Shown: positions 9,688-17,864 of the stretch, in pieces
How the letters are laid out: each line of letters opens with the position of its first letter
Numbering within the stretch: the stretch's first letter is position 1
Assembly: GCF_017916515.1 (NCBI RefSeq)
Contig: NZ_JAFMTA010000001.1
Coordinates: 2,283,127 to 2,347,126 of the forward strand
Reading direction: 5' to 3'
Source of the DNA: Naasia sp. SYSU D00948
GTDB taxonomy: Bacteria; Actinomycetota; Actinomycetes; Actinomycetales; Microbacteriaceae
Length of the DNA: 64,000 bases
Translations under genes and position numbers: made by a program
The notes under the pieces: generated by a model
The model's input: the letters and a program-made list of their open reading frames with translations, nothing else
What the model was told of the DNA's origin: nothing
Database searches by the model: none

Positions 9688-10776
9688 TCAGCGAGATGCG
9701 GCGAAGCGCAGGTGCGCCGCTGCCGCCTCCTCGAGCGCGGGGAGCGCGTCCGGCGGGAAGGATACGAACGGGTCGAACTCGACGGACGGGGTCGAGCGGC
9801 GCTCGACCCGCCACAGGCCGAGGATGCGGCCGCCCGCCGCGACCACCGGACGGAACAGCCCGTTCGCGCCGGGCGCCACGTGGTGCGCGTACGCGGGCTC
9901 GAGAGATGCGGATCGGTCCGTGTAGCCGAGGAGCAGCTCGTCGAACGGAGGCAGGAGGCGGACGGCGTCGGCGGCCGCGGCCACGGACTGCGGATCCCCC
10001 GCGGGGGAGTCCGGTGCCAGCCACAGCGGTCCGGCTTCGGACTCGATGCGCTCGAGCTCGTCACCCGCCTCGGTCAGCGCTCGCGTCGCCTCCGTCTTCG
10101 TGATGCCGAGCCACCACGACAGATCGGCGGCGCCGACCGGGCCGTGGCTGCGCACGTACCGGAGCGTCGCCTCGCGTAGCGCCGTGTCGCGCTCGGGCGC
10201 CTCTCCCGGCGACCACTCGTCGAGGAGGACCACCGCCTGCTGCCTGCCGACCATGGGCCCGAGGCAGGTCACGCCTGTCTGCGAGAGCCAGCCGAGCAGG
10301 TGCGCTGCCCGCTGCCCGCTCGTGTCGAGGCCGCGCTCGGCGATCGCGGCCATGAGCTCGGCACGGGGAAGCGCTCGCCCGCCCGCCAGCAGCTCGACCG
10401 TCAGCTTCCGTCCGCGGTCGAGCTGCTCGGGGCTCAACCCGAGCTGTGCCCGGCGGCCGGCCGCCGCCGCGACGGCGCGGATTGCCGTGATCGCGAGCAG
10501 CAGCCGCAGGTCCCGCGGCGTGACGAGGTGCAGGGTGCCGCGCATCGGCCAGGACCGGACGATGGTGCCGGCACCGAGGGCCGCCTCGATGTCGGCTCTC
10601 GTCTCATCCGCTCGATCCCGGAGCGCCACTGCCCAGAGCCCGCCGGCGAAGTCCTGCGCCTGCAGCGCGAGCATCCACCGGACCGTCTCCTCGGGACCGG
10701 CTCTGGGGCCGTCGAGGAGCAGCTGCGCGGCGGCGCGCATCGCCGCCACCTCCGCAGGCGGCAGGGCGGGCGTCAT
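9688..10776 (-). CDS. Winged-helix DNA glycosylase-like protein (AlkZ/HTH_42 family)
   Basis: 362 residues of the family containing Streptomyces AlkZ, which excises interstrand crosslinks. The catalytic QxQ motif is present as LALQAQ (Gln39, Gln41). Other landmarks are RSWPMRGTLHLV (about 74-85), LGPMVGRQ, and a C-terminal PPFDELLLGYTDR. Many actinobacteria carry several paralogues of uncertain target, so a DNA-repair role is inferred. The gene stands alone, with a leaderless-type promoter. Confidence 0.82.
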   Translation of the reverse strand: MTPALPPAEVAAMRAAAQLLLDGPRAGPEETVRWMLALQAQDFAGGLWAVALRDRADETRADIEAALGAGTIVRSWPMRGTLHLVTPRDLRLLLAITAIRAVAAAAGRRAQLGLSPEQLDRGRKLTVELLAGGRALPRAELMAAIAERGLDTSGQRAAHLLGWLSQTGVTCLGPMVGRQQAVVLLDEWSPGEAPERDTALREATLRYVRSHGPVGAADLSWWLGITKTEATRALTEAGDELERIESEAGPLWLAPDSPAGDPQSVAAAADAVRLLPPFDELLLGYTDRSASLEPAYAHHVAPGANGLFRPVVAAGGRILGLWRVERRSTPSVEFDPFVSFPPDALPALEEAAAAHLRFAASR

Positions 10777-10782
10777 GGCCGC

Positions 10783-10788
10783 AGTCTA
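10783..10788 (-). promoter_or_regulatory. -10 box TAGACT, leaderless promoter of AlkZ-like gene
   Basis: Minus strand TAGACT-N6-ATG (start 10776), with no ribosome site between. Confidence 0.65.
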
Positions 10789-10815
10789 GGAAGCGCCGCC
10801 GACAGGAGCAGAAAG

Positions 10816-10856
10816 GGAACCGCCGGTCTGCTTCGGGGGTGCAGACCGGCGGTTCC
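10816..10856 (-). terminator. Strong intrinsic hairpin, 16-bp perfect stem
   Basis: Arms 10816-10831 and 10841-10856 pair perfectly around a 9-nt loop. Read on the minus strand the stem is followed by CTTTCTG. It sits 42 nt downstream of the small minus-strand ORF at 10898-11080 and upstream of the AlkZ-like promoter, so it most likely ends transcription of that small ORF. Confidence 0.75.
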
Positions 10857-10897
10857 AGGGGTGCGATCGGCTGGGTGGGCCGATCAGCCGAGCCGGG

Positions 10898-11080
10898 TCA
10901 CTCGGCGGGGTGGGTCTCCTCGCGAGCCGGGGTCGGCAGGGGGATGCCGACTCGGGACAGCGGGGAAACGGGGTGCTTCCGTCCGACCGGAAGTGCCGGG
11001 CCGGAAGCGGGGGTGATGCCGGCCGCGGCGTGTGCTGCGGCCGGGAGCGCGGTGCGGGGGATGCGCATCGTGCTCGACAT
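10898..11080 (-). CDS. Small 60-residue protein of unknown function
   Basis: Starts MSSTMRIPRTALPAAAHAAAG; Pro/Ala-rich, no Cys, no clear membrane helix, acidic tail. An AAGGA ribosome site lies 8 nt before the ATG and a perfect 16-bp hairpin terminator lies 42 nt after the stop, which together suggest a real transcription unit. A competing frame starts 19 nt upstream (MSKDTHDVE) without a better ribosome site. The rest of this roughly 440-nt interval (10777-11217) holds no other convincing gene. No function can be assigned. Confidence 0.45.
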   Translation of the reverse strand: MSSTMRIPRTALPAAAHAAAGITPASGPALPVGRKHPVSPLSRVGIPLPTPAREETHPAE

Positions 11081-11217
11081 CGTGGGTGTCCTTACTCATG
11101 GGGGCGAGTCTGTTGACTGCCGCTTGTCCTCACTATGGAGGACCGGCGACGGGTTTCACCGTACGCCCGGGATCGCGGCGCGCACCCTCCCCACTCCGGG
11201 GGACGCGTGCCGGCCGG

Positions 11218-12168
11218 CTAGCGGCTCGCCGGCGCGAACTCGTGGAAGAAGCGCAGGACGTGATCGACGACCGGCGCCGGGTTCTCCTGAGCCACGTAGT
11301 GGGCGGCGTGGTCCACGATCGCGAGCTCGATCCCCGACATGAAGGGGCGTGCGGTGTCGATCATGTCCTCCAGCATCGACGGTGGGAAGGAGCGGTCCTC
11401 GGTCGAGCCGATGATCAGGGTCGGCGTGGTGCTGCGGCGGCGCCGGTAGTGGCCCGAGGCGATCTTGGCGACCGCGGGCAGCACGAGGTGGCGGAACATC
11501 TCCGAGGTCGCGCGCGCTCGCTCGGGCTGTCGGAGCAGCGCCAGGTAGAGCTCCTGCTCATCGGCCTGCATCGGCTGGGCGGCGGCGGAGAAGCCGGTGA
11601 GCATGTGACGCGCCAGCGGTTGCCGGCCCCGGCCGAAGAGCGCAGGCGCGATCCCGGGCAGGGCGCCCACCTCCTGGTGCCACAGCGGGGCGAACGCCTT
11701 GAGGTGTCCCGGCTTCAGCTTCACCGCGAGAGGTGGAACGGTGATCGCCACGTGCGCCCTCACGCGGTCCGGATGCTCGTAGCAGAGCGCGTAGCCCGGG
11801 ATCGCTCCCATGTCGGTGCTCACGAGGAGCACCGAGTCCAGGTCGAGCGCGTCGAGGAGGGCGACCAGGTCGCCGACCATCTGCTCACCGGTGTAGCCGG
11901 ACCGGGGCACGTCCGTCCAGCCCTGGCCCCGCAGGTCGGGCGCGAGAACGCGGTAGTGCCGGGCGAGACCGGGGATCACCTTGCGCCATGCCCACCAGTT
12001 CTGAAGGGCTCCGTGAAGGAGGAGGAGCGGTTCTCCCGCGCCCGCTTCTGCGACGTGCATGCGCAGGCCGGGCAGTTCGACGAAGCGGTGCGAGACGCCC
12101 TCGACCGCCGGGATGGGGATCGAGTCGGTCGCGGAATCCGTCGCCGCGACCTTGTTGGTGTGCTTCAT
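11218..12168 (-). CDS. Alpha/beta hydrolase with Asp nucleophile (epoxide hydrolase/dehalogenase type)
   Basis: 316 residues. Oxyanion motif HGALQNWWAW; the nucleophile elbow reads VSTDMGA, i.e. Asp in place of Ser, as in soluble epoxide hydrolases and haloalkane dehalogenases. A late acid in GSTEDR and the His in DHAAHY complete the triad. The cap region lies at about 145-225. Substrate unknown. It is divergent from a TetR gene with a palindromic operator between them, so it is probably the repressor's target and may act on an inducing hydrophobic compound. Confidence 0.87.
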   Translation of the reverse strand: MKHTNKVAATDSATDSIPIPAVEGVSHRFVELPGLRMHVAEAGAGEPLLLLHGALQNWWAWRKVIPGLARHYRVLAPDLRGQGWTDVPRSGYTGEQMVGDLVALLDALDLDSVLLVSTDMGAIPGYALCYEHPDRVRAHVAITVPPLAVKLKPGHLKAFAPLWHQEVGALPGIAPALFGRGRQPLARHMLTGFSAAAQPMQADEQELYLALLRQPERARATSEMFRHLVLPAVAKIASGHYRRRRSTTPTLIIGSTEDRSFPPSMLEDMIDTARPFMSGIELAIVDHAAHYVAQENPAPVVDHVLRFFHEFAPASR

Positions 12169-12188
12169 GACCGGAGTGTACTGCGTCT

Positions 12189-12206
12189 ATAGTGCCCTGT
12201 CACTAT
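12189..12206. promoter_or_regulatory. TetR operator, ATAGTG-N6-CACTAT
   Basis: Perfect 6-bp inverted repeat with a 6-nt spacer in the hydrolase/tetR intergenic region. It overlaps a TATAGA-like -10 for the minus-strand hydrolase (12186-12191) and directly precedes the tetR -10 box. One bound repressor could therefore close both promoters. Confidence 0.75.
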
Positions 12207-12209
12207 GGG

Positions 12210-12215
12210 TATAGT
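12210..12215 (+). promoter_or_regulatory. -10 box TATAGT, leaderless promoter of tetR
   Basis: TATAGT-N6-GTG, with the GTG at 12222. This supports 12222 rather than the in-frame GTG at 12192, which lies inside the operator. Confidence 0.7.
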
Positions 12216-12221
12216 TGTCTC

Positions 12222-12770
12222 GTGGTATCGAACCGAACCCGGGCCCTGGATGCGGCCGTCGACCTCCTCGGCACCGAGGGGGTCCGCTCGCTCACCCACT
12301 CGCGCGTCGACGACCGGGCGGGACTGCCCAAAGGCTCGACCTCGAACTACTTCCGCACGCGGCACGCCCTGCTCGAGGGCGTCGCGGAGCGAATCGCCGA
12401 GCTCGAGCTGCCCGAGGCCGGGGCGACGTTCGAGCCACCCGCGACGGTCGACGCCTTCGTCGAAGGTCTCAGCGCGCTCCTCGAACACCTCTCGACGACG
12501 AACGGCACCAGGACGGCCGCGCGGTTCGCCCTCTTCGTCGAGGCGAGCCACGACGCCGGCATGCGCGTCCTCCTCTCGAGGGTGCGCGCTCAGATGGAGG
12601 CGTCCGCCGTCGTCGCGCTCGCAGCGCTCGGTGCGCGCGATCCGCGAACCGCGGCGGCCGCCGTGGCCGCCTGTTTCGAGGGGCTGCTGCTGCACCGCAT
12701 CGCGCGCCGCGACATGGCGGATCCACGACCGGTCCTGGGACTCGTCATCCGCGCCGCCGTCAAGGCCTGA
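12222..12770 (+). CDS. TetR-family repressor
   Basis: 182 residues. The N-terminal HTH is recognisable: RALDAAVDLLGTEGVRSLTH...GLPKGSTSNYFRTRHALL (about residues 4-50). The C-terminal helical ligand domain is divergent, as usual. GTG 12222 is chosen because it lies 6 nt after a TATAGT -10 box; GTG 12192 would put the coding sequence across the operator. Autoregulation and control of the divergent alpha/beta hydrolase are inferred from the shared operator. Confidence 0.88.
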   Translation: MVSNRTRALDAAVDLLGTEGVRSLTHSRVDDRAGLPKGSTSNYFRTRHALLEGVAERIAELELPEAGATFEPPATVDAFVEGLSALLEHLSTTNGTRTAARFALFVEASHDAGMRVLLSRVRAQMEASAVVALAALGARDPRTAAAAVAACFEGLLLHRIARRDMADPRPVLGLVIRAAVKA

Positions 12771-12801
12771 GCGAAAGCTGGGACGGTTCCTCCGGCCCTC
12801 C

Positions 12802-12807
12802 TAACCT
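12802..12807 (+). promoter_or_regulatory. -10 box TAACCT, leaderless promoter of zwf-like gene
   Basis: TAACCT-N6-GTG, with the start at 12814 and no ribosome site. Confidence 0.6.
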
Positions 12808-12813
12808 CGGAGC

Positions 12814-14211
12814 GTGAACCAGCAGCGCACCCTGGTCCTTTTCGGCGCCTCCGGAGACCTCACGCGGCGCCTCCTTCTGCCGGGACTCGGCAGCCTGCTC
12901 GCATCACCGCAGGAAGGCGATCCCGCTCTGGCGGAGGGCCTCCGGCTGCTCGGGTCCGCCCGCTCCGAGCGCGAGCTCGACGAATGGCGGTCCGACATCC
13001 GCGAGGGCCTGAGCGAGGGAGGCGCCTTGAGGGAGCAGGCCGAGGCCGTGGCGGCGGATGCGGCGTGGGTGAGCGGTGATCCGACGGAGCCGGAGGACCT
13101 CCGCCGCATCCTGGCGGAGGTGCACGGCACGCCGATCCTCTACTTCGCGCTTCCGCCTGGCGTGACCGAGGCCGCCATCGACGCGCTGCGCGGCCTCGAG
13201 CTTCCGGACGATGCGATGCTCGCGCTGGAGAAGCCCTTCGGCGCCGACGGGGACGGAGCGGCAGCACTCAACCGCAAGCTCGCGCGCCTCGTTCCCGAGC
13301 GGCAGATTCATCGCGTCGACCACTTCCTCGGCCAGCAGAGTGTGCAGGGACTGCTCGGGCTGCGGTTCGGGAACCGCCTGCTCGAGCCGGTGTGGAACCG
13401 CGAGAACATCGAGCGCGTCGAGATCGTCTTCGACGAGGAGCTCGGACTCGAAGGCCGCGCCGCGTACTACGACGGTGCAGGCGCACTCGTGGACATGCTG
13501 CAGTCGCACCTCCTCCAGGTGCTCGCGGTGGTCGCCATGGAGCCGCCGGCGGCCATCGACGAGGAGTCCTTCCGGGGCGCGATCGCTCAGGTCCTCGGCG
13601 CGACCTCGCTCTGGTCCGGCGCTCCGGTCCTTGCCGGAACCGAGGGTCCGAGTCGCCGAGCCCGCTACACCGAAGGGCGGGTGGGGGGCCGCGACCTGCC
13701 CGCGTACGCAGACGAGGAAGGGGTGGATCCGGAGCGCGGGACAGAGACGCTCGCCGAGATCGCGGTCGGCATCGAGAACCGGCGCTGGGCCGGTGTGCCG
13801 TTCGTCCTCCGCTCCGGCAAGGCGATCGGCGACCCTCGCACGGGCATCGAGGTCACCTTCCGTCCGGTGGACGTGGTGCCGAAGGGCCTGGCGGGCGAGC
13901 CCCGCCCGGGACGGCTGACCATCGGCATCGCGCCCGAGACGATCTCGCTCGACCTCGTCCGCGGCGGGCAGGAGGAGCCGTTCCGGCTGGAGCAGGAGCA
14001 GCTCGAGGCCGAGGTGCCGGAGCGCACGCTCACGGAGTACGGCGAGGTGCTGCGCGGCATCCTCAGCGGCGACGCGACTCTGTCCGTGCGGGGCGACGTC
14101 GTCGAGCGCTGCTGGCGCATCGTCGAGCCCGTGCTCGCGTCGTGGCGCTCGGGCGAGGTGCCGCTCGACGAGTATCCGGCGGGCTCGAGCGGTCCGCAGT
14201 CCTGGCGGTGA
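12814..14211 (+). CDS. zwf: Glucose-6-phosphate dehydrogenase-like protein
   Basis: 465 residues, similar throughout to G6PDH (NADP-dependent oxidation of glucose 6-phosphate, first step of the oxidative pentose phosphate pathway). The dinucleotide motif GASGDLT is at 11-17, EKPFG (Lys140) and the catalytic His232 in DMLQSHLLQ are kept. The substrate motif normally RIDHYLGKE reads RVDHFLGQQ: Asp169 and His170 remain, but the Lys (human Lys205) is Gln174. That Lys contacts the substrate, so activity may be altered. Standing apart from tal, opcA and pgl, this may be a second, divergent copy rather than the main zwf. Confidence 0.85.
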   Translation: MNQQRTLVLFGASGDLTRRLLLPGLGSLLASPQEGDPALAEGLRLLGSARSERELDEWRSDIREGLSEGGALREQAEAVAADAAWVSGDPTEPEDLRRILAEVHGTPILYFALPPGVTEAAIDALRGLELPDDAMLALEKPFGADGDGAAALNRKLARLVPERQIHRVDHFLGQQSVQGLLGLRFGNRLLEPVWNRENIERVEIVFDEELGLEGRAAYYDGAGALVDMLQSHLLQVLAVVAMEPPAAIDEESFRGAIAQVLGATSLWSGAPVLAGTEGPSRRARYTEGRVGGRDLPAYADEEGVDPERGTETLAEIAVGIENRRWAGVPFVLRSGKAIGDPRTGIEVTFRPVDVVPKGLAGEPRPGRLTIGIAPETISLDLVRGGQEEPFRLEQEQLEAEVPERTLTEYGEVLRGILSGDATLSVRGDVVERCWRIVEPVLASWRSGEVPLDEYPAGSSGPQSWR

Positions 14212-14309
14212 CGCGGCCGCGTTCCTGACCGGCGCGGCGCATTCGGTGCCGCTGAGTGCGCCCCTGCGCACCGGATGCGCCCTGGGCACGAGGGGCGATC
14301 GGCGCCAAC

Positions 14310-14366
14310 GGGTGCGCTCGGCGGCTGCGGGTGCGCACGGCGGCAGCGGGCGCGCTCGGCGCCCAC
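14310..14366. repeat. 19-bp tandem repeat, three units
   Basis: Three consecutive 19-nt units, the first two beginning GGGTGCGC(T/A)CGGCGGC and the third GGGCGCGCTCGGCGC. They are preceded by a degenerate 17-nt unit and followed by a partial one. They lie between the convergent zwf-like and App1 genes. No function is evident; the size suits replication slippage. Confidence 0.6.
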
Positions 14367-14376
14367 GGGTGCCGCT

Positions 14377-15429
14377 CTAGAGAAGGCCGATCTTCTTCAG
14401 CTCGGCCGCGAGTCCGGCGCCGTCGGGGGCGTACACCCACGGGACGGCCGTCATCTCGGCGTAGCTCTCCTCGTGCGACCGGCCGCCGGCGAGCACCGCC
14501 TCGCCGGGCGACAGCTGCCGGATGGCGACGGCCGCGACGCGGTCGGGGTGCGCGAGCGCGAACTCCCCGTAGATCTCCTCGTCGTGCTGGCCGTCGTCGC
14601 CGATCAGGAGCCACTTCACGTCCGGGAACTCCTGCGCGAGCCGGGCCAGCGAGTCCTTCTTGTGCTGACGGCCGCTGCGGAAGATCCGGTCGTGGGTCGG
14701 ACCCCAGTCCGTGAGAAGGAGGGGACCCGGCGGGTACATGTTGCGGTTGAGGAACCGCGTGAGGGTGGGGGCGACGTTCCACGCGCCCGTGGACAGGTAG
14801 ATCACCGGCGATCCGGGGTGGAAGCGCGCGAGGCGGTCGTAGAGCACCGACATGCCGGGCGTCGCGTTCCGGGCGTGCTCGTCGAGCACGAACGTGTTCC
14901 ACCCGGCGAGGAACGGGCGGGGAAGGAACGTCACCATGACGGTGTCGTCGATGTCGGAGATGATGCCGAACCCGGACGCCGGGTCGTGCACGTAGATCGG
15001 GGCCTCGACCGCGACCGAGGTGTCCCGGCCGTCCTCCTGAGGCCGCAGGGTGATCGTGTGCCAGCCCGGCGCGAGCGAGGACTCGACGCGCGCGTCGACG
15101 ACCCCGCCTCGGTCCGCACGCACGCGGTGCTCCTGGCCGTCGACGGAGACCACCACCTCGATGTCGTTGACCGGCACGCTCGTGAAGCTCCGCCAGCCGC
15201 GCACGCTCGGGCGCTTCGCCTTCGTCTCCCGCGTCAGCAGGACTCTGCCGAGCACCCGGATCCAGCCGGGGGAGCCGTAGCCCGTGTAGGGGATGACCGT
15301 GGGGCGCTTTCCGCGACGGCGGGCGCGCTGCTCACGGAACTCCTGGATGGAGTCCTCGATGCGCGCCCAGGGGCCGAGCACCACCGTTGCGACCGTCGCC
15401 TCGCTGCGCTGCTTCCGCGTTGAGGGCAC
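14377..15429 (-). CDS. App1-like (DUF2183) phosphatidate phosphatase family protein
   Basis: 350 residues. The C-terminal catalytic part has the HAD-like DxDxT motif as ISDIDDTVMVT (about residue 160), followed by TPGMSVLYDRLA, FYLSTGAWN-like YLSTGAWNVAP, and KWLLIGDDGQHDEEIY. This is the App1/DUF2183 signature, linked in yeast to Mg-dependent phosphatidate phosphatase activity. The N-terminal about 140 residues form a beta-rich region (VVVSVDGQEHRVRADRGG). Membrane-lipid phosphate metabolism is the likely role; the bacterial substrate is unproven. Confidence 0.88.
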   Translation of the reverse strand: MPSTRKQRSEATVATVVLGPWARIEDSIQEFREQRARRRGKRPTVIPYTGYGSPGWIRVLGRVLLTRETKAKRPSVRGWRSFTSVPVNDIEVVVSVDGQEHRVRADRGGVVDARVESSLAPGWHTITLRPQEDGRDTSVAVEAPIYVHDPASGFGIISDIDDTVMVTFLPRPFLAGWNTFVLDEHARNATPGMSVLYDRLARFHPGSPVIYLSTGAWNVAPTLTRFLNRNMYPPGPLLLTDWGPTHDRIFRSGRQHKKDSLARLAQEFPDVKWLLIGDDGQHDEEIYGEFALAHPDRVAAVAIRQLSPGEAVLAGGRSHEESYAEMTAVPWVYAPDGAGLAAELKKIGLL

Positions 15430-15435
15430 GGAGCC

Positions 15436-15441
15436 AGCCTA
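15436..15441 (-). promoter_or_regulatory. -10 box TAGGCT, leaderless promoter of App1-like gene
   Basis: Minus strand TAGGCT-N6-GTG, with the GTG at 15429. Confidence 0.7.
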
Positions 15442-15565
15442 GCCCGCGCGTCCGGCACCCACGGGCGAGCGCGAGCGGAGGCGTCCGGGGGCGCGAGCGC
15501 AACCGGTATGAGGGCGCGGATCGTGCGGACTACAGTTCGATTCCAGCGCGGCGAACGGAGGAGAC

Positions 15566-16240
15566 GTGGGCACGAGCGGCCTTCTGGGATCGGACCTGCT
15601 GCTCCGCAACGAGCCCGTCCAGGCCCGCAGCGCGGCGAGGCTGTCCTCGCTCCTCGACGCGGCCGCCGAGGTCGTCGAGGAGGTCGGCTACGAGCGCCTG
15701 ACCACTGCGATGGTGGCGGAGCGAGCGGGCGCCTCGATCGGCACGGTCTACCGGTACTTCCCGGACCGCATCGCGGTGCTCGAGGGCCTCAGCGCGCGCG
15801 CGTTCCGCCGCTTCCTGGATCGGGTGACCGAGCAGTACCGGGACAGCCGGATGGACACCGTCGAGGAGCGGGTCTCCGCCGCAGTCGACGTCTACGTGCA
15901 CCTGTACCGGACCGAGCGCGGCTTCCGGGTCGTCCGCTTCGGCGACGTCGTGGACGTCCGTCTCCTCGACGGGCGGCGGTCGAACACGGCGGTGCTCGCC
16001 GAGCGCCTCGCGGACATCGCGGGGGAGCGCGGCTCGCGGCACGACCAGGCGGAGCTCGTCTTCCGGCTCCAGGTCGTCATCGCGCTCACCGAGTCGCTCA
16101 TCCACCGCGCCTTCGTCGTCGATCCCCGCGGCGACGAGGCCTTCGTGGCCGAGGCGAAGGCGGTCGCGGTGGACTACGTGCGCCGCCATCTTGGTCCGGG
16201 CGGTGCGATGGGAACCGGCGGCGGGAATACGGAGGCGTGA
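15566..16240 (+). CDS. TetR-family regulator
   Basis: 224 residues. HTH region RLSSLLDAAAEVVEEVGYERLTT...GASIGTVYRYFPDRIAVL (about residues 24-72). The C-terminal domain resembles TetR_C of the Y-R-D-K type (LYRTERGFRVVRFGD). The start is GTG with GGAGGAG 5 nt upstream, and a TACAGT box lies at 15532-15537. The gene precedes the osmoprotectant ABC operon by 101 nt on the same strand; a regulatory link is possible but not shown. Confidence 0.87.
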   Translation: MGTSGLLGSDLLLRNEPVQARSAARLSSLLDAAAEVVEEVGYERLTTAMVAERAGASIGTVYRYFPDRIAVLEGLSARAFRRFLDRVTEQYRDSRMDTVEERVSAAVDVYVHLYRTERGFRVVRFGDVVDVRLLDGRRSNTAVLAERLADIAGERGSRHDQAELVFRLQVVIALTESLIHRAFVVDPRGDEAFVAEAKAVAVDYVRRHLGPGGAMGTGGGNTEA

Positions 16241-16341
16241 CCGGGCGATTGCCCTTGCCAATCCGCCTTTGCGACGTGCCTCGAAGAGTGCTTGGGTCGT
16301 CGCGGAGGTTGTAGCCGCGCTCGAAGGGACGAGGACTGCCG

Positions 16342-17205
16342 ATGTCGATCGAGTTCCGCGGCGTGCGGAAGGCCTTCCCCGACGGAACCGTCGCGGTCGA
16401 GGACTTCAGCCTCGTCATCCCGTCGCGCACGACGACGGTCCTGCTGGGCTCCTCCGGATGCGGCAAGACGACGCTGCTGCGGATGGTGAACCGCATGGTC
16501 GATCCGTCCGCAGGCACGGTGCTGATCGACGACGAGGACGTCGCCGCCGTGGATCCCGTCGCCCTGCGCCGCCGGATCGGCTACGTCATGCAGAACTCGG
16601 GGCTGCTCCCGCATCGTCGCGTCGCGGACAACATCGCGACCGTCCCCCGCCTCAACGGTGTGGCGAAGGACGCCGCCCGCGAGCGAGCCCTGCAGCTCAT
16701 GGACACCGTCGGACTCGACCGGTCGCTCGCCGACCGCTACCCGGCGCAGCTCTCCGGCGGGCAGCAGCAGCGCGTGGGCGTCGCGCGCGCTCTCGCCGCC
16801 GAGCCGAACATCCTCCTCATGGACGAGCCGTTCGGCGCCGTCGACCCCATCGTGCGTGCGGAGCTCCAGCAGGAGCTCATCCGGCTGCGCCGAGAGCTCG
16901 AGAAGACCGTCGTCTTCGTCACCCACGATGTCGACGAGGCCTTCCTGCTCGGCGACCAGGTCGTGCTCCTGCAGCGCGGCGGGCGCATCGCCCAGGCGGG
17001 GACCCCTGCCGAGATCCTCGCCAACCCCGCGAGCGACTTCGTCGCGGACTTCGTCGGCGCGGGGCGGGGCCGCCGGAGCCTGCGGGTCGAGGAGATCGAC
17101 GGCGTGCTCGTGGTGGTCGACGCCGACGGCCGGCCCGCGGGGGTCCTCGCGGACGAGGCCCGCACGGCCCCCGGCTCCGCGACGCGAGGGAACCGCGCGC
17201 AGTGA
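16342..17205 (+). CDS. opuCA: Glycine betaine/choline-type ABC transporter ATPase
   Basis: 287 residues. Walker A GSSGCGKTT (about 36-44), Q-loop VMQNSGLLPH, signature LSGGQQQR (about 139), Walker B ILLMDEPFGAVD, and H-loop THDVDEA. The tail after about 230 carries a short single-CBS-like segment. It energises import of quaternary-ammonium osmoprotectants with the two permeases and the binding protein downstream. The start is ATG with GGGACGAGG about 7 nt upstream. The stop overlaps the next start as GTGA. Confidence 0.9.
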   Translation: MSIEFRGVRKAFPDGTVAVEDFSLVIPSRTTTVLLGSSGCGKTTLLRMVNRMVDPSAGTVLIDDEDVAAVDPVALRRRIGYVMQNSGLLPHRRVADNIATVPRLNGVAKDAARERALQLMDTVGLDRSLADRYPAQLSGGQQQRVGVARALAAEPNILLMDEPFGAVDPIVRAELQQELIRLRRELEKTVVFVTHDVDEAFLLGDQVVLLQRGGRIAQAGTPAEILANPASDFVADFVGAGRGRRSLRVEEIDGVLVVVDADGRPAGVLADEARTAPGSATRGNRAQ

Positions 17206-17864
17206 ACTGGGTGGCGGAGAACGCGGGCCTGATCCTGGCCCTCGCGGTGCAGCACCTCCGCCTGAGCCTGCTGCCGATCGTGCTCGGCTTCGCCATCGCC
17301 CTGCCGCTCGGCTACCTCGCGCACCGCTACCGCCCCACGCGGGGCGTGCTGCTCACCGCGCTGGGCCTGCTCTACACGATCCCGTCGCTCGCGCTCTTCG
17401 TGGCGCTGCCCGTCGTCACCGGCATCTCGGTCCTCAGCGAGGCGAACGTCGTGACGGCCCTCACCATCTACGCGGTGGCGATCCAGGCCCGCTCGGTCGC
17501 CGACGCCCTCGACTCGGTGGACCCCGACGTCCGGCAGGCCGCCACCGCCCTCGGCTACTCCGGCTGGCGGCGCTTCTGGGCGGTCGAGTTCCCGCTCGCC
17601 GGGCCGGTCATGCTCGCGGGGCTCCGCGTGGTCGCGGTGAGCACGATCGCCCTCGTGACGGTCGGGATCCTCGTCGGCGTGAAGAGCCTCGGCTACCTCT
17701 TCACCAACGGGTTCCAGCGCCGGATCCTCGAGGAGGTCCTCTCCGGCGTCGTCATGACGATGCTCCTCGCCCTGCTCGTCGACCTCGTGCTCGCGCTGCT
17801 CGGCCGCGCCGTCATGCCCTGGACGAGGATCGGGACCCCGGCTCCCCGGAGGGCCGCTCCGTGA
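17202..17864 (+). CDS. opuCB: Osmoprotectant ABC transporter permease
   Basis: 220 residues, about five membrane helices. The BPD_transp_1 coupling motif appears as VRQAATALGYSGWRRFWAVEFPLAGPVM-like sequence near 105-135, in the family form A-A-x-x-x-G. GTG at 17202 overlaps the ATPase stop, and its own stop overlaps the next permease (GTGA), so the operon is tightly coupled. It pairs with the product of 17861-18589. Confidence 0.9.
   Translation: MNWVAENAGLILALAVQHLRLSLLPIVLGFAIALPLGYLAHRYRPTRGVLLTALGLLYTIPSLALFVALPVVTGISVLSEANVVTALTIYAVAIQARSVADALDSVDPDVRQAATALGYSGWRRFWAVEFPLAGPVMLAGLRVVAVSTIALVTVGILVGVKSLGYLFTNGFQRRILEEVLSGVVMTMLLALLVDLVLALLGRAVMPWTRIGTPAPRRAAP

Noticed and set aside
12192-12221. 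Upstream GTG start for the TetR gene
   Set aside because: It would begin inside the operator and before the -10 box that matches GTG 12222.
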